A stretch of 64,000 nt of DNA. It comes from Alkalinema sp. FACHB-956. GTDB taxonomy: Bacteria > Cyanobacteriota > Cyanobacteriia > Leptolyngbyales > Leptolyngbyaceae. The stretch lies in the NCBI RefSeq assembly GCF_014697025.1, contig NZ_JACJRC010000009.1, positions 1 to 64,000 of the forward strand, given 5' to 3'. Positions within the stretch are counted from its first letter, which is position 1; every line of letters starts with the position of its first letter. The position numbers and the translations under genes were made by a program. The notes beneath the pieces are model-generated. The model worked only from the letters and a program-made list of their open reading frames with translations. It was not told the origin of the DNA and did no database searches. Positions 17,901 through 26,217 of the stretch are shown in pieces.

Positions 17901-20778
17901 CCTAACGCCACCGGAATCGGGCTCCTATCGTATTCGTGCTAATTTCGCCAATGCAAAAGACGAAATTGCAGCAACGGATCTGCAAATTTGGGCTACCGGA
18001 GAACGATCGGTCTTTTGGGGGAGTCGTTACCGCAATAATCGACTGGAACTGAAGCTGGATAAGAAGACCTACCAACCGGGTGAAACGGCCAATGTGGTGA
18101 TTCAGTCGCCCTACCCTGAAGCGAATCTCTATTTTGCAGTGATTCGCCACAAGACCTTGTACAAAACCATCACTAAAGTCAAAGGGGGTGCCCCTCAAAT
18201 TCAATTTAAGGTCACACCGGAGATGCTGCCCAACGCAGCGATCGAGGCAGTTTTGGTACGCCAAGGGGAGCCGCTGGAGAAATTGCAACCGGGAAGTTTG
18301 GACAACCTCGTCCACATTGGCTTTGCGCCCTTTAAAACCAGCCTAGACCAGCAGTATCTCAAACTGCAAATCCAACCGGAACAACCCACGATCGCCCCCG
18401 GTGGCGAAGCCAAGGTGCAATTCACCCTGCAAAACGCCCAGGGCAAACCCACCCAGGGACAACTGACGGTCATGGTTGTTAACGAAGCGGTGTTGCAACT
18501 GACAGGCTACCGTCCGCCGGATTTGGTCAAAACTGTCTACGCAGAGCAGGCTATTTCCACCCGCTTTGCCGATAATCGTCCCGATGTGGTGCTAGAACCC
18601 TTGGCCTCCCCGATCGATAAGGGGTGGGGCTTTGGAGGTGGCTTGTCCAACGGGTCGGGGGATACGCGCATTCGGAAGGAATTCAAACCGATCGCTTACT
18701 ATAACGGTTCGCTCATCACTGATAGCAATGGGAAAGCCAGCATTCGCTTTAAGGTGCCGGATGACTTAACGACTTGGCGGGTTTTAGCCGTCGCCACCGA
18801 TGGAGCTATGCATTTTGGCAATCAGGATGCAACGCTAATGGCAACCCAGCCCTTAGTGACTAATCCGCTCTTGCCGCAATTTGCCCGCGTGGGCGATCGC
18901 TTCGCAGCGGGAATTGCCGTCACCAATAACACGGGTAAACCAGGTAGCTTCAGCAGTCAGGGTAGCTTCGCCGGGGCACTACAACCGCTGAATAATCAAG
19001 CCACCACGGTACAGGACACCTTGGAGTCGGCGACGAAAGCCTATCGCTTCCCGATCGTTGCCACCCGTCCCGGCAATGGCACGATGCAGTTCCAAAGCAT
19101 GCTGAATGGTAAGACCGATGCCTTTGAGTTGCCGTTGCTGGTGAAGCCGTTAGAGATGACGGAACAGGTGGTGGAAACGGGAGCCACGGAGCAACGGGCG
19201 GCCATTCCCCTACAAATCGACGGTAATGTCGCGCCGAATGTGGGCGGTCTTGAGATTGCCCTCGCCAGTACGCTGATTCCGGAACTCAAGGAACCCGCTC
19301 GCCAAGCCTTGGAAGATCGGGAGTTCCCCCTGTTGGAACCTGCCGCCAGCCAATTATCGATCGCGGCTAGTTTGCAGGTGCTCAGTCGAACCTACGGTCA
19401 AAGCTTTGAGGGATTTAATCCGTCGAACCATGCGGCCCAAGCTTTGGAACGCTTGACTAAACTTCAGCGCTCCGATGGCGGATTTGCAACCTTCCCCGGC
19501 GATGCCACGTCCGATCCCTTTGTCTCGCCCTATGTAGCGGAAGCGCTAGGACAGGCGATCGAGGCAAAATTACCCGTCAATGCTGAGATGATTAGCCGAC
19601 TACAAGGCTATTTACAAAAGACCTTAACTAATCCAGGACAGTATCAATTCTGTTCCGGACAACGCTGTAAGGATCAGGTACGGTTACGTGCCTTGATTGG
19701 GTTGGCGGCACTGGGGGAGAAACGTAAGGATTTCCTAGGCGATTTGTACGATCGACGGGAACAGTTTGACTTAATCGATCGCATCAAACTAGCCCGCTAT
19801 TTATCACAGTTCCCCGATTGGCAAACGGAATCAAAAACGCTAGCGACTAAGATCCAGGAAACCGTCTACGAAACAGGTCGATCGGCGGCGGTCAATCTAC
19901 CTCGACGCTGGTGGTGGTTCAGTTCACCCACAACGGCTCAGGCGGAGGCCACCCGCTTATTCATTACCCGTAAGGCTTCGCCGGAACTGTTAAATAAACT
20001 CGTTTCGAGTCTGTTGGCACTGCGGCGGCAGGGAACCTGGGGCTGCACTTACTACAATGCCCAAGCGTTAACAGCCTTGGTGGACTATAGCCAACTGTTA
20101 CCCACCCCACCGAACTTTACAGCCACGGCAGCGTTAAATAACCAAACGCTCCTGGCGCACAAGTTCCAAGGCTACGAAACCCCCAGCGTCGATCGCACCA
20201 TTCCCATGGCAGAGCTGCCGCGCGGACGGCAAACGGTGCAACTGGAAAAATCGGGGACAGGCACCTTGCATTACCTTGCAGCCTATCGCTATCGGCCCCA
20301 GGGCAATCCCCCCGGTCGCTTCAATGGCTTAAGTGTCCTACGATCGATTCATCCCGCCAACCAATCCACCACGATCGGTACAATGGGACTGGCTGCAACT
20401 GAGCAACCCCTAGTGGTCAACTCGGGTCAGGTATTTGATATTGAATTGCAAATCACGACCGATCACCCGATCGATCATGTTGTGATTACCGATCCCTTAC
20501 CCGCAGGCTTTGAAGCGGTTGATACTGAGTTCCGCACTTCTACGCCCTACTTTGCGGCTCAGTCCGATAGTTGGCAGATCAACTATCAAACGATTTATCG
20601 CGATCGCATCATGGCCTATGGCAGTCATTTTGAGGCGGGGGTTTACACGCTGCATTATCTCGCGCGATCGGTCACACCGGGAACCTTTACCTATCCGGGT
20701 TCAGAGGTGCATCTACAGTACGCGCCGGAGGAATTCGGACGATCGGCCACGGCCACTTTGCAAATTCAGGGGTCTTAA
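14989..20778 (+). CDS. alpha-2-macroglobulin-like protein without thioester
   Basis: A 1929-residue exported or membrane-anchored protein of the bacterial alpha-2-macroglobulin family, thought to trap proteases in the periplasm. The N-terminus has a signal/anchor (YFVLSLLVVLLTIAVG). A long series of beta-sandwich (MG-like) domains follows, with SDRQLYQPGETAWFTGAAYY near 660 and KKTYQPGETANVVIQSPYP near 1025. A bait/ANA region has DLTTWRVLAVATDG near 1260. A helical thioester-like domain has QRSDGGFATFPGD near 1490 and LARYLSQFPDW. Where thioester-type members carry CxEQ, this one reads FPLLEPAASQL, so the thioester is missing, as in YfaS-type proteins. No pbpC is adjacent. The ATG at 14989 follows GGGGAG. 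Confidence 0.88.
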   Translation: MPIRRIIRAWNVRAWKYFVLSLLVVLLTIAVGPSHPGLQPLVSQAQPAGPGAIVAPLPNPTLPDWISQISPTGAVDPLAQIRIQFKNPLIPLEALGSPAQQELLKKFEITPNLPGRFRFLTPRMVGFQADRALPKATRIKVTLKAGLADLNNHQLTQEIAWTFNTEAIRLTDLPTLPSDPDAFIEPLGLEPTLEITSNVELDLNSVNVKLIAENSGSIVPVKIALKSDQSSRNRFDRFSDPQEDFNPAAKAWIYTLTPQNRLNKATRYRLEFAPGMRPKEGNLVSETAFIGSLMTYSPLQFQGFARVNLPDASGAYGRFVTGNAQLKFNNGLLAESARSAIAIDPAPKPNTRWLQVYDDDRVINLNPWALEPHKKYRITIAATLKDQFGQTLDKPVTVDYETGEVAADFWAPSGLNIFPTSKNLQLNLSAINLPKPEYKAAYRVVQPTDLVYYDSAEAQENQPGLLADSKTWQPIALPVAQPNTSQTIPIPIQDKLGGSTGMLAYGVQARTYQYEEDGRKQWRDPTYSGLVQLTNLGVFSQWFPDSGLVRVHHLSDGSAVKNAKVAVYRSRLAAKSRPAPTPCANGTTDQTGLVQFNAADLQACMSTGATVFADAPELLTIVREDKDWAFSRSQEWSGSYGYGIYAGWSGSQPESRGTIFSDRQLYQPGETAWFTGAAYYLKAGQLKQDKNTRYTLTLKDPNDKATDLGTQTTNEFGTFSIEVPIAKTQPLGIYTIEAKNRNGVEILGTFRVAEFKPPNFKVDLALDHEMARAGDTIKAQVQSNYLFGAPVEGGQVDYYATREKVDFIPKGWENWNFGRQWFWPEEEPSVESDVLQTQAALDPKGQGQQSFTIAPDLPYPMAYRLDAQVKDVSNLAVANSKTVIALPSDRLIGLKGSFVADAGKPFELQVVVTDAKGGVVAGQAVKLELQQIIYSNVTQVIEGSRRGRNQVEYKTVGQREVRSGDQAQTVSLTPPESGSYRIRANFANAKDEIAATDLQIWATGERSVFWGSRYRNNRLELKLDKKTYQPGETANVVIQSPYPEANLYFAVIRHKTLYKTITKVKGGAPQIQFKVTPEMLPNAAIEAVLVRQGEPLEKLQPGSLDNLVHIGFAPFKTSLDQQYLKLQIQPEQPTIAPGGEAKVQFTLQNAQGKPTQGQLTVMVVNEAVLQLTGYRPPDLVKTVYAEQAISTRFADNRPDVVLEPLASPIDKGWGFGGGLSNGSGDTRIRKEFKPIAYYNGSLITDSNGKASIRFKVPDDLTTWRVLAVATDGAMHFGNQDATLMATQPLVTNPLLPQFARVGDRFAAGIAVTNNTGKPGSFSSQGSFAGALQPLNNQATTVQDTLESATKAYRFPIVATRPGNGTMQFQSMLNGKTDAFELPLLVKPLEMTEQVVETGATEQRAAIPLQIDGNVAPNVGGLEIALASTLIPELKEPARQALEDREFPLLEPAASQLSIAASLQVLSRTYGQSFEGFNPSNHAAQALERLTKLQRSDGGFATFPGDATSDPFVSPYVAEALGQAIEAKLPVNAEMISRLQGYLQKTLTNPGQYQFCSGQRCKDQVRLRALIGLAALGEKRKDFLGDLYDRREQFDLIDRIKLARYLSQFPDWQTESKTLATKIQETVYETGRSAAVNLPRRWWWFSSPTTAQAEATRLFITRKASPELLNKLVSSLLALRRQGTWGCTYYNAQALTALVDYSQLLPTPPNFTATAALNNQTLLAHKFQGYETPSVDRTIPMAELPRGRQTVQLEKSGTGTLHYLAAYRYRPQGNPPGRFNGLSVLRSIHPANQSTTIGTMGLAATEQPLVVNSGQVFDIELQITTDHPIDHVVITDPLPAGFEAVDTEFRTSTPYFAAQSDSWQINYQTIYRDRIMAYGSHFEAGVYTLHYLARSVTPGTFTYPGSEVHLQYAPEEFGRSATATLQIQGS

Positions 20779-20785
20779 TTGGAAC

Positions 20786-20841
20786 GCTTAATCGGGATAG
20801 CTGAATTGGGATAACTTAATTGGGATAGCTGAATTGGGATA
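20786..20841. repeat. 14-bp tandem array, four units
   Basis: Four contiguous 14-bp units alternating between GCTGAATTGGGATA and (G/A)CTTAAT(C/T)GGGATA run from 20786 to 20841, directly after the stop of the macroglobulin gene and before the convergent gene at 20873. Confidence 0.85.
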
Positions 20842-20872
20842 GTTTTATCGATCGCCATCCCATGGTGGCCTA

Positions 20873-21145
20873 TCAAGCACGATTCTTCCAGGCCTGATAG
20901 GCTGCCAAACTTGGGCCTAGGGGAATCCCTTCCTGTTCAAGTCTTGTATTGACCTTCTGGCTCAAGTGTTGGAGCTGACTGATCCAAAGCGGCATTTCAT
21001 ATCCAGATAGCATTCTAAATTCCAATAATCCATCGCGCCAAGTGAGCTTTTCCAAGCGATCGCAGAGACTTTCAACGGATTGATTACAGCTAGCGGCAAT
21101 GGTTTGGACTTCTTTCAATTCTTCTTTTGTAAGTTGTAGTTCCAT
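20873..21145 (-). CDS. small helical protein, unknown function
   Basis: A 90-residue soluble protein, Leu/Glu-rich and probably all helical (LTKEELKEVQTIAASCN; LCDRLEKLTWRDGLLEF; WISQLQHLSQKVNTRLEQEG). There is no signal peptide or membrane span. The family is not recognised. It is the last in a minus-strand series with the JAMM peptidase, nuclease and methyltransferase genes, 101 bp after the peptidase gene, so a functional tie is possible but unproven. Confidence 0.6.
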   Translation of the reverse strand: MELQLTKEELKEVQTIAASCNQSVESLCDRLEKLTWRDGLLEFRMLSGYEMPLWISQLQHLSQKVNTRLEQEGIPLGPSLAAYQAWKNRA

Positions 21146-21246
21146 GGTTAGGATTTTCTAGGGTACTGTGTTGGGGTACGGATGCAGTCTGAATTCAAGT
21201 GACCAAGACTTGATCTGTCCCTTTCAGATACTATGCGGGAGATTCT

Positions 21247-21699
21247 TCACGATCGAGTGATTTGGATCACCTCTGGTTCAAACTGGTGCTGCCCATTCAG
21301 CTTCCAGCACTGGAGATCGGTCACATTGCCTTGACTGACGGAGGCAATCACGTAGGAATAGTCTGCCCAAGCTAATCGCCGATCGCACTCCGATGGAATG
21401 GCAGGATGATCAGGATGGGAATGGTAAACACCAACAATCTCTAACTGTCGCGATCGGGCTTTCTTCATCGCTTGAAACATGACTGCGGAATCGATCCAAT
21501 AGCGATCGGTCTTTCCAGTTCCTGCGCCAATTAATTCTGCTACTGCTGCGTTCCAGCCATTTTCCGTCGGGTAAAGCTCAACCACGATCGTACAATCTTG
21601 CTGTCTTTTTCCTAGCAATAACCCACAACCTTCCTGGGGATAGGCTTGTTCTAACCAATCTGTGAGTTGATAGATGTAGTTTTGGGAGATTTGTAGCAT
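21247..21699 (-). CDS. JAMM/MPN (M67-type) metallopeptidase
   Basis: A 150-residue single-domain protease of the JAB1/MPN family, zinc enzymes that cut isopeptide or peptide bonds next to ubiquitin-like modifiers. The JAMM signature is complete: GVYHSHPDHPAIPSECD gives the two His, Ser and Asp ligands, and an upstream Glu is in PQEGCGLLLG. The start is set at the ATG at 21699 with GAGAG upstream. A longer frame to 21879 would overlap the nuclease gene and adds low-complexity residues from a repeated KQNYF-type motif. No ubiquitin-like or E1-like gene is visible nearby. Its neighbour upstream is the PD-(D/E)XK gene, 94 bp away. Confidence 0.8.
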   Translation of the reverse strand: MLQISQNYIYQLTDWLEQAYPQEGCGLLLGKRQQDCTIVVELYPTENGWNAAVAELIGAGTGKTDRYWIDSAVMFQAMKKARSRQLEIVGVYHSHPDHPAIPSECDRRLAWADYSYVIASVSQGNVTDLQCWKLNGQHQFEPEVIQITRS

Positions 21700-21793
21700 A
21701 GCGTTCTCTCGTGCTGAAGACTGCAAGATTGCCATTACCGACGATCGTCTATTCGCTTGTTCGTTTGAAGCATTCTGTTTAAAGTAATTCTGT

Positions 21794-22312
21794 TTAAAGT
21801 AATTCTGTTTGATTAATTTCGATCGATTCCAGTTCGATCGGGCGCGATCGCCAAGGTTTTTTTCCCGCCACCAACACATCCCACCAATGGAAATGCATGG
21901 CTAACAAGTGATCCAATTCCCGCGTATCCTTACTGGAACTCAAGTTTTGCGCATCTGGTAAACAATAGGCTGCAATTTCCGACGCCTGCAACATGTGCAA
22001 GACACCCACCGAAAAACCACTGCCCGCATAGACAATACAGCCCCCCATGGGCAATGCTTTCATATTGGCTAAGGCGTAGGGAATTTTTTCGTCGGCGGTA
22101 CCGGGACTGTCCTGAAACTTACATTCGATCGCAAAGGCCGTTTGCGAAGCTTCCCGAATCAGCAACATATCAAGTCGGCGATTCTTCCCAATGATCGATT
22201 TACCAATATTGACTTCTCGATAAACCGTAATCCCCCGATCGCTAAAATTCCGATACACATAATCTGCAATTAAATTGGCATATTCATGGCCAGTCATCGG
22301 TTTCTTAATCAC
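21794..22312 (-). CDS. PD-(D/E)XK-type endonuclease
   Basis: The product (172 residues from a GTG at 22312) has a restriction-endonuclease-like core: RRLDMLLI supplies the first Asp, and AFAIECKFQ supplies the E-x-K pair about 15 residues later. PYALANMKALPMGGCIVYAG follows. Such folds occur in restriction enzymes and other DNA nucleases. The GTG is favoured because AGGAGG lies 12 bases upstream; an ATG at 22297 or 22369 is also possible. It lies just downstream of the DNA methyltransferase gene on the same strand, which suggests a type II restriction-modification pair. Target sequence unknown. Confidence 0.7.
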   Translation of the reverse strand: MIKKPMTGHEYANLIADYVYRNFSDRGITVYREVNIGKSIIGKNRRLDMLLIREASQTAFAIECKFQDSPGTADEKIPYALANMKALPMGGCIVYAGSGFSVGVLHMLQASEIAAYCLPDAQNLSSSKDTRELDHLLAMHFHWWDVLVAGKKPWRSRPIELESIEINQTELL

Positions 22313-22381
22313 AATCTCTGAACGCCTCCTGTCTGAATACCTGCTTGCAGTCTCCTGGCCGCTGGGCATGAATACTAGGTG

Positions 22382-23110
22382 CTAATCTAGACTTGAATCT
22401 GCACTGAAATCCACACTGCAATTCACGGGATATAAAAACTCAGTGATCCGCTGCTGTGTGATATGAATTGCTTCCTCACAAATATCATTGCCCCAGAAAT
22501 TGCAAGCCTGCCTCAGCGCCGCTAAACCCACACTGCCAGCCCCCATAAACGGATCAATCACCAACTCCCCCGGTACCGTACTTTGGCGCACCAGTACTTC
22601 TGAGACCTCGATCGGTTTTTCCGTGGGATAGCCGCGAAAAATTCGGGGGTGTTCGATAATATCGGCGATCGACAAGTCGTTCAGTTTGCGTTTGCCCTTT
22701 TCAAAAAACAAAATGAACTCATAGCGCGATCGATAGTGATATCCCATGCCAATTTTTTGTTTATCCCAGACGATCGGCTTCCAGAATTTAAATCCCACCT
22801 GCTCTGCCATGGGCTTAATCACGAACATCGTTTCCGCATCGCAAAATAGATACAAATGGCGATGGTTCTTCAACACACGATAGATTTCTGGGAGCAATTC
22901 TGTAAAGCGATGGTTGGGAAAGATTTGAAACCAGTTATTACTCGATGCTTTGCTATGTTTGAGTCGTGTGGTTGTCCCTACACTGCGATGTTTTTCCAAG
23001 GACTCATAGGGCGGATCGGTAATGACCAAATCCACAGAACTATCCGGCAACGATCGCAGCCATGCCACCGCATCCGCTTGATGTAACGTAAAGGTGACCG
23101 GAGCGCCCAT
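22382..23110 (-). CDS. DNA methyltransferase (DPPY, beta class)
   Basis: An S-adenosylmethionine-dependent DNA amino-methyltransferase of about 242 residues. The catalytic motif IV is DPPY (ITDPPYES, about residue 32), followed by a target-recognition stretch and then motif I near the C-terminus as VIDPFMGAGSVGLAA. This order marks the beta class, which methylates adenine N6 or cytosine N4. The ATG at 23110 is chosen; a GTG at 23131 is an alternative and neither has a good ribosome-binding site. The nuclease gene follows within 70 bp. Cyanobacteria also carry solitary methyltransferases tied to their CGATCG/GATC-rich genomes, so a non-restriction role cannot be ruled out. Confidence 0.85.
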   Translation of the reverse strand: MGAPVTFTLHQADAVAWLRSLPDSSVDLVITDPPYESLEKHRSVGTTTRLKHSKASSNNWFQIFPNHRFTELLPEIYRVLKNHRHLYLFCDAETMFVIKPMAEQVGFKFWKPIVWDKQKIGMGYHYRSRYEFILFFEKGKRKLNDLSIADIIEHPRIFRGYPTEKPIEVSEVLVRQSTVPGELVIDPFMGAGSVGLAALRQACNFWGNDICEEAIHITQQRITEFLYPVNCSVDFSADSSLD

Positions 23111-23166
23111 AGCAGAAGAAGAATAGAACACCTGTATTTTACAGCCTGCCGAATTTCACAGCCTGT

Positions 23167-24951
23167 TTAACGGGGAATCATTTCTAAACTTTCTTCTTCG
23201 ATCGCCAGTTGTTCGGCTTCCCTGAGTTCTGATTCCGGTAAACCATCGGCACGATCGAGACTGAGCGTTGGACTCTGGTTGGGTAGATTGAGACGGTGCC
23301 GGACTTGGAGGGGTTGCAACTCGGCACGTTGTAACTCTGCACTGGGCAATGCGATCGTTCCCTCAGTTCCCTCTGGGGCTGCTGCGCTATCTACTGCACT
23401 GCCCACTGCGCTATCTACTGTGCCATCGCTTGCACGCTCTATTATTCTGGCTACAGGATTGACCTCAGCAGCTGCGGTAGCCAGGGGTTGCAGGGGTTGC
23501 GCCAGTTGTTTGGCGGATTGCGGGTCGGCCATCAGTTTATCGATCGCTTGTTTGACAAAGCCTTGGATAAACGCCGATCGTTGATTTTGCTGGAAAACTT
23601 GCTTGAGGATATCTTGCAGGCGATCCTTGCGAATCGTCGTCGTCTCACCTTCCCCCTCAAAATAATTGACCAACGCCAGTCCCGCAATGCGCGTTAAATA
23701 AGCCGCACTGACGCCCTGTAACGCCCCCCCCGCCACATAGGTAATCGCATTGGTTTTCAGCACCACCCCGATCGCCTGGGTGGAAACTTCCACAATCCCC
23801 AGCTTCACCATCAATTCCGCCAGGGTTTTCGCGATCGTTTTGCCCTGCTCTAGGGAGAATTTTTTCTGGTAGAGATGGCTCAGTTCTACAACCATTTGGC
23901 CGCTAATGGCGGCTGTTGCCAGCAGATCCAGAGCCGGAAAGGGATTGGCAAAGGCCGTTCCCGCAATCACCCACTGTGCTCGCTCAATAATCGGCATGGC
24001 CCGATCGCGCCGCACTTGATTGAGCTTAATTTTGGCATCCACCTTCAGGGCTTCCACATTGCCCAGGGAACTGGCCAGGATTAACTTCTGGCCCTCCGTT
24101 GCCAAAATCGTTTCCAACCGTGTTGTTAGATCCGTAATTTGCGGTTCCGGCTCCTCCAGCCATTCTTGAATGGAGCCATCGGCTTGGTGTTGGCGCACCT
24201 TCATCGGTCGAGGTTGCCCCGCCACACTGACCACATCCTCCGGCGCAACCATCCCCCGCAACCGATCGCGAATTTTGCTCAGAATTTCCGCCTGCTCCTT
24301 GGGTAAATACTGGTCTTGTTTGTTAAACACCACCACGGTGCGGCGATGGGCTTCGGTGAGCTTTTTAATCGCTTGGATCTGACTCTCGGTGAGGTCACCC
24401 TCCGTTACAAACAGCACCAGATCGCCCGCCTTGGCCAACTGCCAAGCTTCCGCTTCCATGGACAATCCAGCCTCCGCTGCGGCAAACAGCTCTGGGCTAT
24501 CCTGGAGGTGAATTTTGTGGGAAATGTCCGTCGCCCATTGGGTTTGCAACAATTGCGTCAACGTGGTTTTGCCAACCCGCTTGCCCCCCATGGCCACCAA
24601 GCGAATGTCTTCCCGTTTCAGTTCCGCCAAAATTTCATGGAGCTGCGTACGAAACTCCGACACCTGTTGGGCACTGCCCTCGATCGCCAGCTCTTTCACC
24701 TCGGCGGCCAATTGGTTCACCACGGCCTCCGCCTCCACCAACGCCGTTTTGACCCGCTCTACTGTGACGGGGCGTCGATAGACCAATTGACGTTGGGGTT
24801 TGGCAAAACTCAGATACGCCCAAGCAGCACCACTTCCGAGCACGATCGCAGGAACCCATTCCCCCAACCAATCGGTGATGCCATCTAAAATCCAAATGGA
24901 AGCCGCTAGACCCAACCCGCCTAGCACCCACGAGCGTAACGATAATGCCAT
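23167..24951 (-). CDS. membrane-associated GTPase (YcjF/DUF697-like)
   Basis: A 594-residue protein with two N-terminal hydrophobic segments (about 7-48). A GTPase domain has the P-loop AMGGKRVGKTTL near 122 and an NKxD-type motif in FNKQDQYLP near 208. A hydrophobic C-terminal domain resembles DUF697 (GIVEVSTQAIGVVLKTNAIT; GGALQGVSAAYLTRIAGLAL). The tail beyond about 500 is low complexity (VDSAVGSAVDSAAAPEG). Proteins of this kind occur throughout cyanobacteria with no firm role. It lies 67 bp after cdaA on the same strand and may be cotranscribed with it. Confidence 0.75.
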   Translation of the reverse strand: MALSLRSWVLGGLGLAASIWILDGITDWLGEWVPAIVLGSGAAWAYLSFAKPQRQLVYRRPVTVERVKTALVEAEAVVNQLAAEVKELAIEGSAQQVSEFRTQLHEILAELKREDIRLVAMGGKRVGKTTLTQLLQTQWATDISHKIHLQDSPELFAAAEAGLSMEAEAWQLAKAGDLVLFVTEGDLTESQIQAIKKLTEAHRRTVVVFNKQDQYLPKEQAEILSKIRDRLRGMVAPEDVVSVAGQPRPMKVRQHQADGSIQEWLEEPEPQITDLTTRLETILATEGQKLILASSLGNVEALKVDAKIKLNQVRRDRAMPIIERAQWVIAGTAFANPFPALDLLATAAISGQMVVELSHLYQKKFSLEQGKTIAKTLAELMVKLGIVEVSTQAIGVVLKTNAITYVAGGALQGVSAAYLTRIAGLALVNYFEGEGETTTIRKDRLQDILKQVFQQNQRSAFIQGFVKQAIDKLMADPQSAKQLAQPLQPLATAAAEVNPVARIIERASDGTVDSAVGSAVDSAAAPEGTEGTIALPSAELQRAELQPLQVRHRLNLPNQSPTLSLDRADGLPESELREAEQLAIEEESLEMIPR

Positions 24952-25018
24952 AGGTCACCCTACTGAGCTGTGCATTCAGGATAGAGCATTTTACAATCGA
25001 TCCGGGGCAGATGCAGGA

Positions 25019-25978
25019 CTAATCTCGCGATCGCCCACGACCCTCCACAGGGGGCAGTCGTTTCTGTGGGTTCAGCCGATGGCGAACGGTGGTTTTGATC
25101 TGTCCGACAATCTGATTCCACACCCCCTTCAAATCCCTCGGGACTTCCCGTTCATTGACGTGACTAAACTTTGACTCCAAAATCTCTCGGAGTTTGGTGC
25201 TGGTTAAAGGCCGATTCAAGAGCCCCCGTTCCGCCACCGAAATCGACCCCGTTTCCTCCGATACCACAATGCACAGGCAGTTCTCCACCCGTTCGGTAAT
25301 GCCCATGGCGGCTCGGTGGCGGGTCCCTAACTGGCGCGAGGCCGATCGCTCGGATAACGGCAAGATAATCCCCGCTGCAATAATGCGAGATTCCCGAATG
25401 AACATTGCACCATCATGGAGCAAGGTCGAAGTTTGAAAAATAGTTTGAATCAGTTCGCGGGACACCGCCGCATCTAGTTTAACTCCCGGAACCGAAAAAT
25501 CCCGTTCATCGATCGTGCCATCGGTTTCTAAAATTAACAGCGCGCCGGTGCGATTTTGGGACAGATCTTTAATCGCATCGACAATTTCGTCAATGATGCT
25601 GTCTGAACTGACGGGAGTGCGCCGAATTGGCTGGAAGAGTTGGGCCAATTCCCCTCGGCCTAGCAGTTCCAAAAAACGGCGAAACTCGGCTTGCAAAATA
25701 AAGGCCATTGCAACCGCCGAGCCAATCACCAAGTTATCGAGTACGAAACTGAGTAGCCGTAGTTGTAGTTGCCGACTCAAGGCCGCTGCGAGCATCAAGG
25801 CGATAAAACCCCGCACCATCCAAAGGGTACGGCGTTCGCCAATGATCAGAAGCATCACATAAATTAAGCTGAGAACCAGCCCAATATCAATCAGCGACCG
25901 TAGATTTTGCCAGAGAAAAATCAATAAAGACCCCATCAAGCCATGGTTTGCCAGCCACTGCTCTACCGTATCTGCCAT
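25019..25978 (-). CDS. cdaA: diadenylate cyclase CdaA
   Basis: It makes cyclic di-AMP from two ATP, the second messenger controlling potassium and osmotic balance. The 319-residue product has an N-terminal membrane part of about three helices (10-80: LMGSLLIFLWQ, IGLVLSLIYVMLLIIG, GFIALMLAAAL). The DAC domain has the catalytic DGA in LLHDGAMFIRE and RHR in LGTRHRAAMG, both intact. A basic C-terminal extension of about 40 residues (VRHRLNPQKRLPP) follows. It lies downstream of lysA on the same strand, a neighbour pair seen in cyanobacteria. In genomes I recall, an uppS often follows; here a GTPase gene does. Confidence 0.92.
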   Translation of the reverse strand: MADTVEQWLANHGLMGSLLIFLWQNLRSLIDIGLVLSLIYVMLLIIGERRTLWMVRGFIALMLAAALSRQLQLRLLSFVLDNLVIGSAVAMAFILQAEFRRFLELLGRGELAQLFQPIRRTPVSSDSIIDEIVDAIKDLSQNRTGALLILETDGTIDERDFSVPGVKLDAAVSRELIQTIFQTSTLLHDGAMFIRESRIIAAGIILPLSERSASRQLGTRHRAAMGITERVENCLCIVVSEETGSISVAERGLLNRPLTSTKLREILESKFSHVNEREVPRDLKGVWNQIVGQIKTTVRHRLNPQKRLPPVEGRGRSRD

Positions 25979-26217
25979 TGCCTCTGGAGTCGCGAACTAC
26001 AAGTTTTGAATAGGGAGCACAGGTGTCAGTCACCAATTCAGCCAACAGGAACGTTGCTCGAAAGAAGTTCCTCAGAATCGTTTCGATTGGAGGCTCTTGG
26101 TAGACTGACAAACTGCTTCCCCATTCTTAAGCGTTCTTTTCCCGATCAAGTCATGATTTTAAGAGGGGGAGATTGCCCACATCCGTGAATCACATCATCC
26201 AGGAAAAAGCCTACTGA

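Noticed and set aside
21700-21879. 60-codon N-terminal extension of the JAMM peptidase
   Set aside because: It overlaps the nuclease gene and encodes low-complexity repeats; the family starts near the ATG at 21699, which has a ribosome-binding site.
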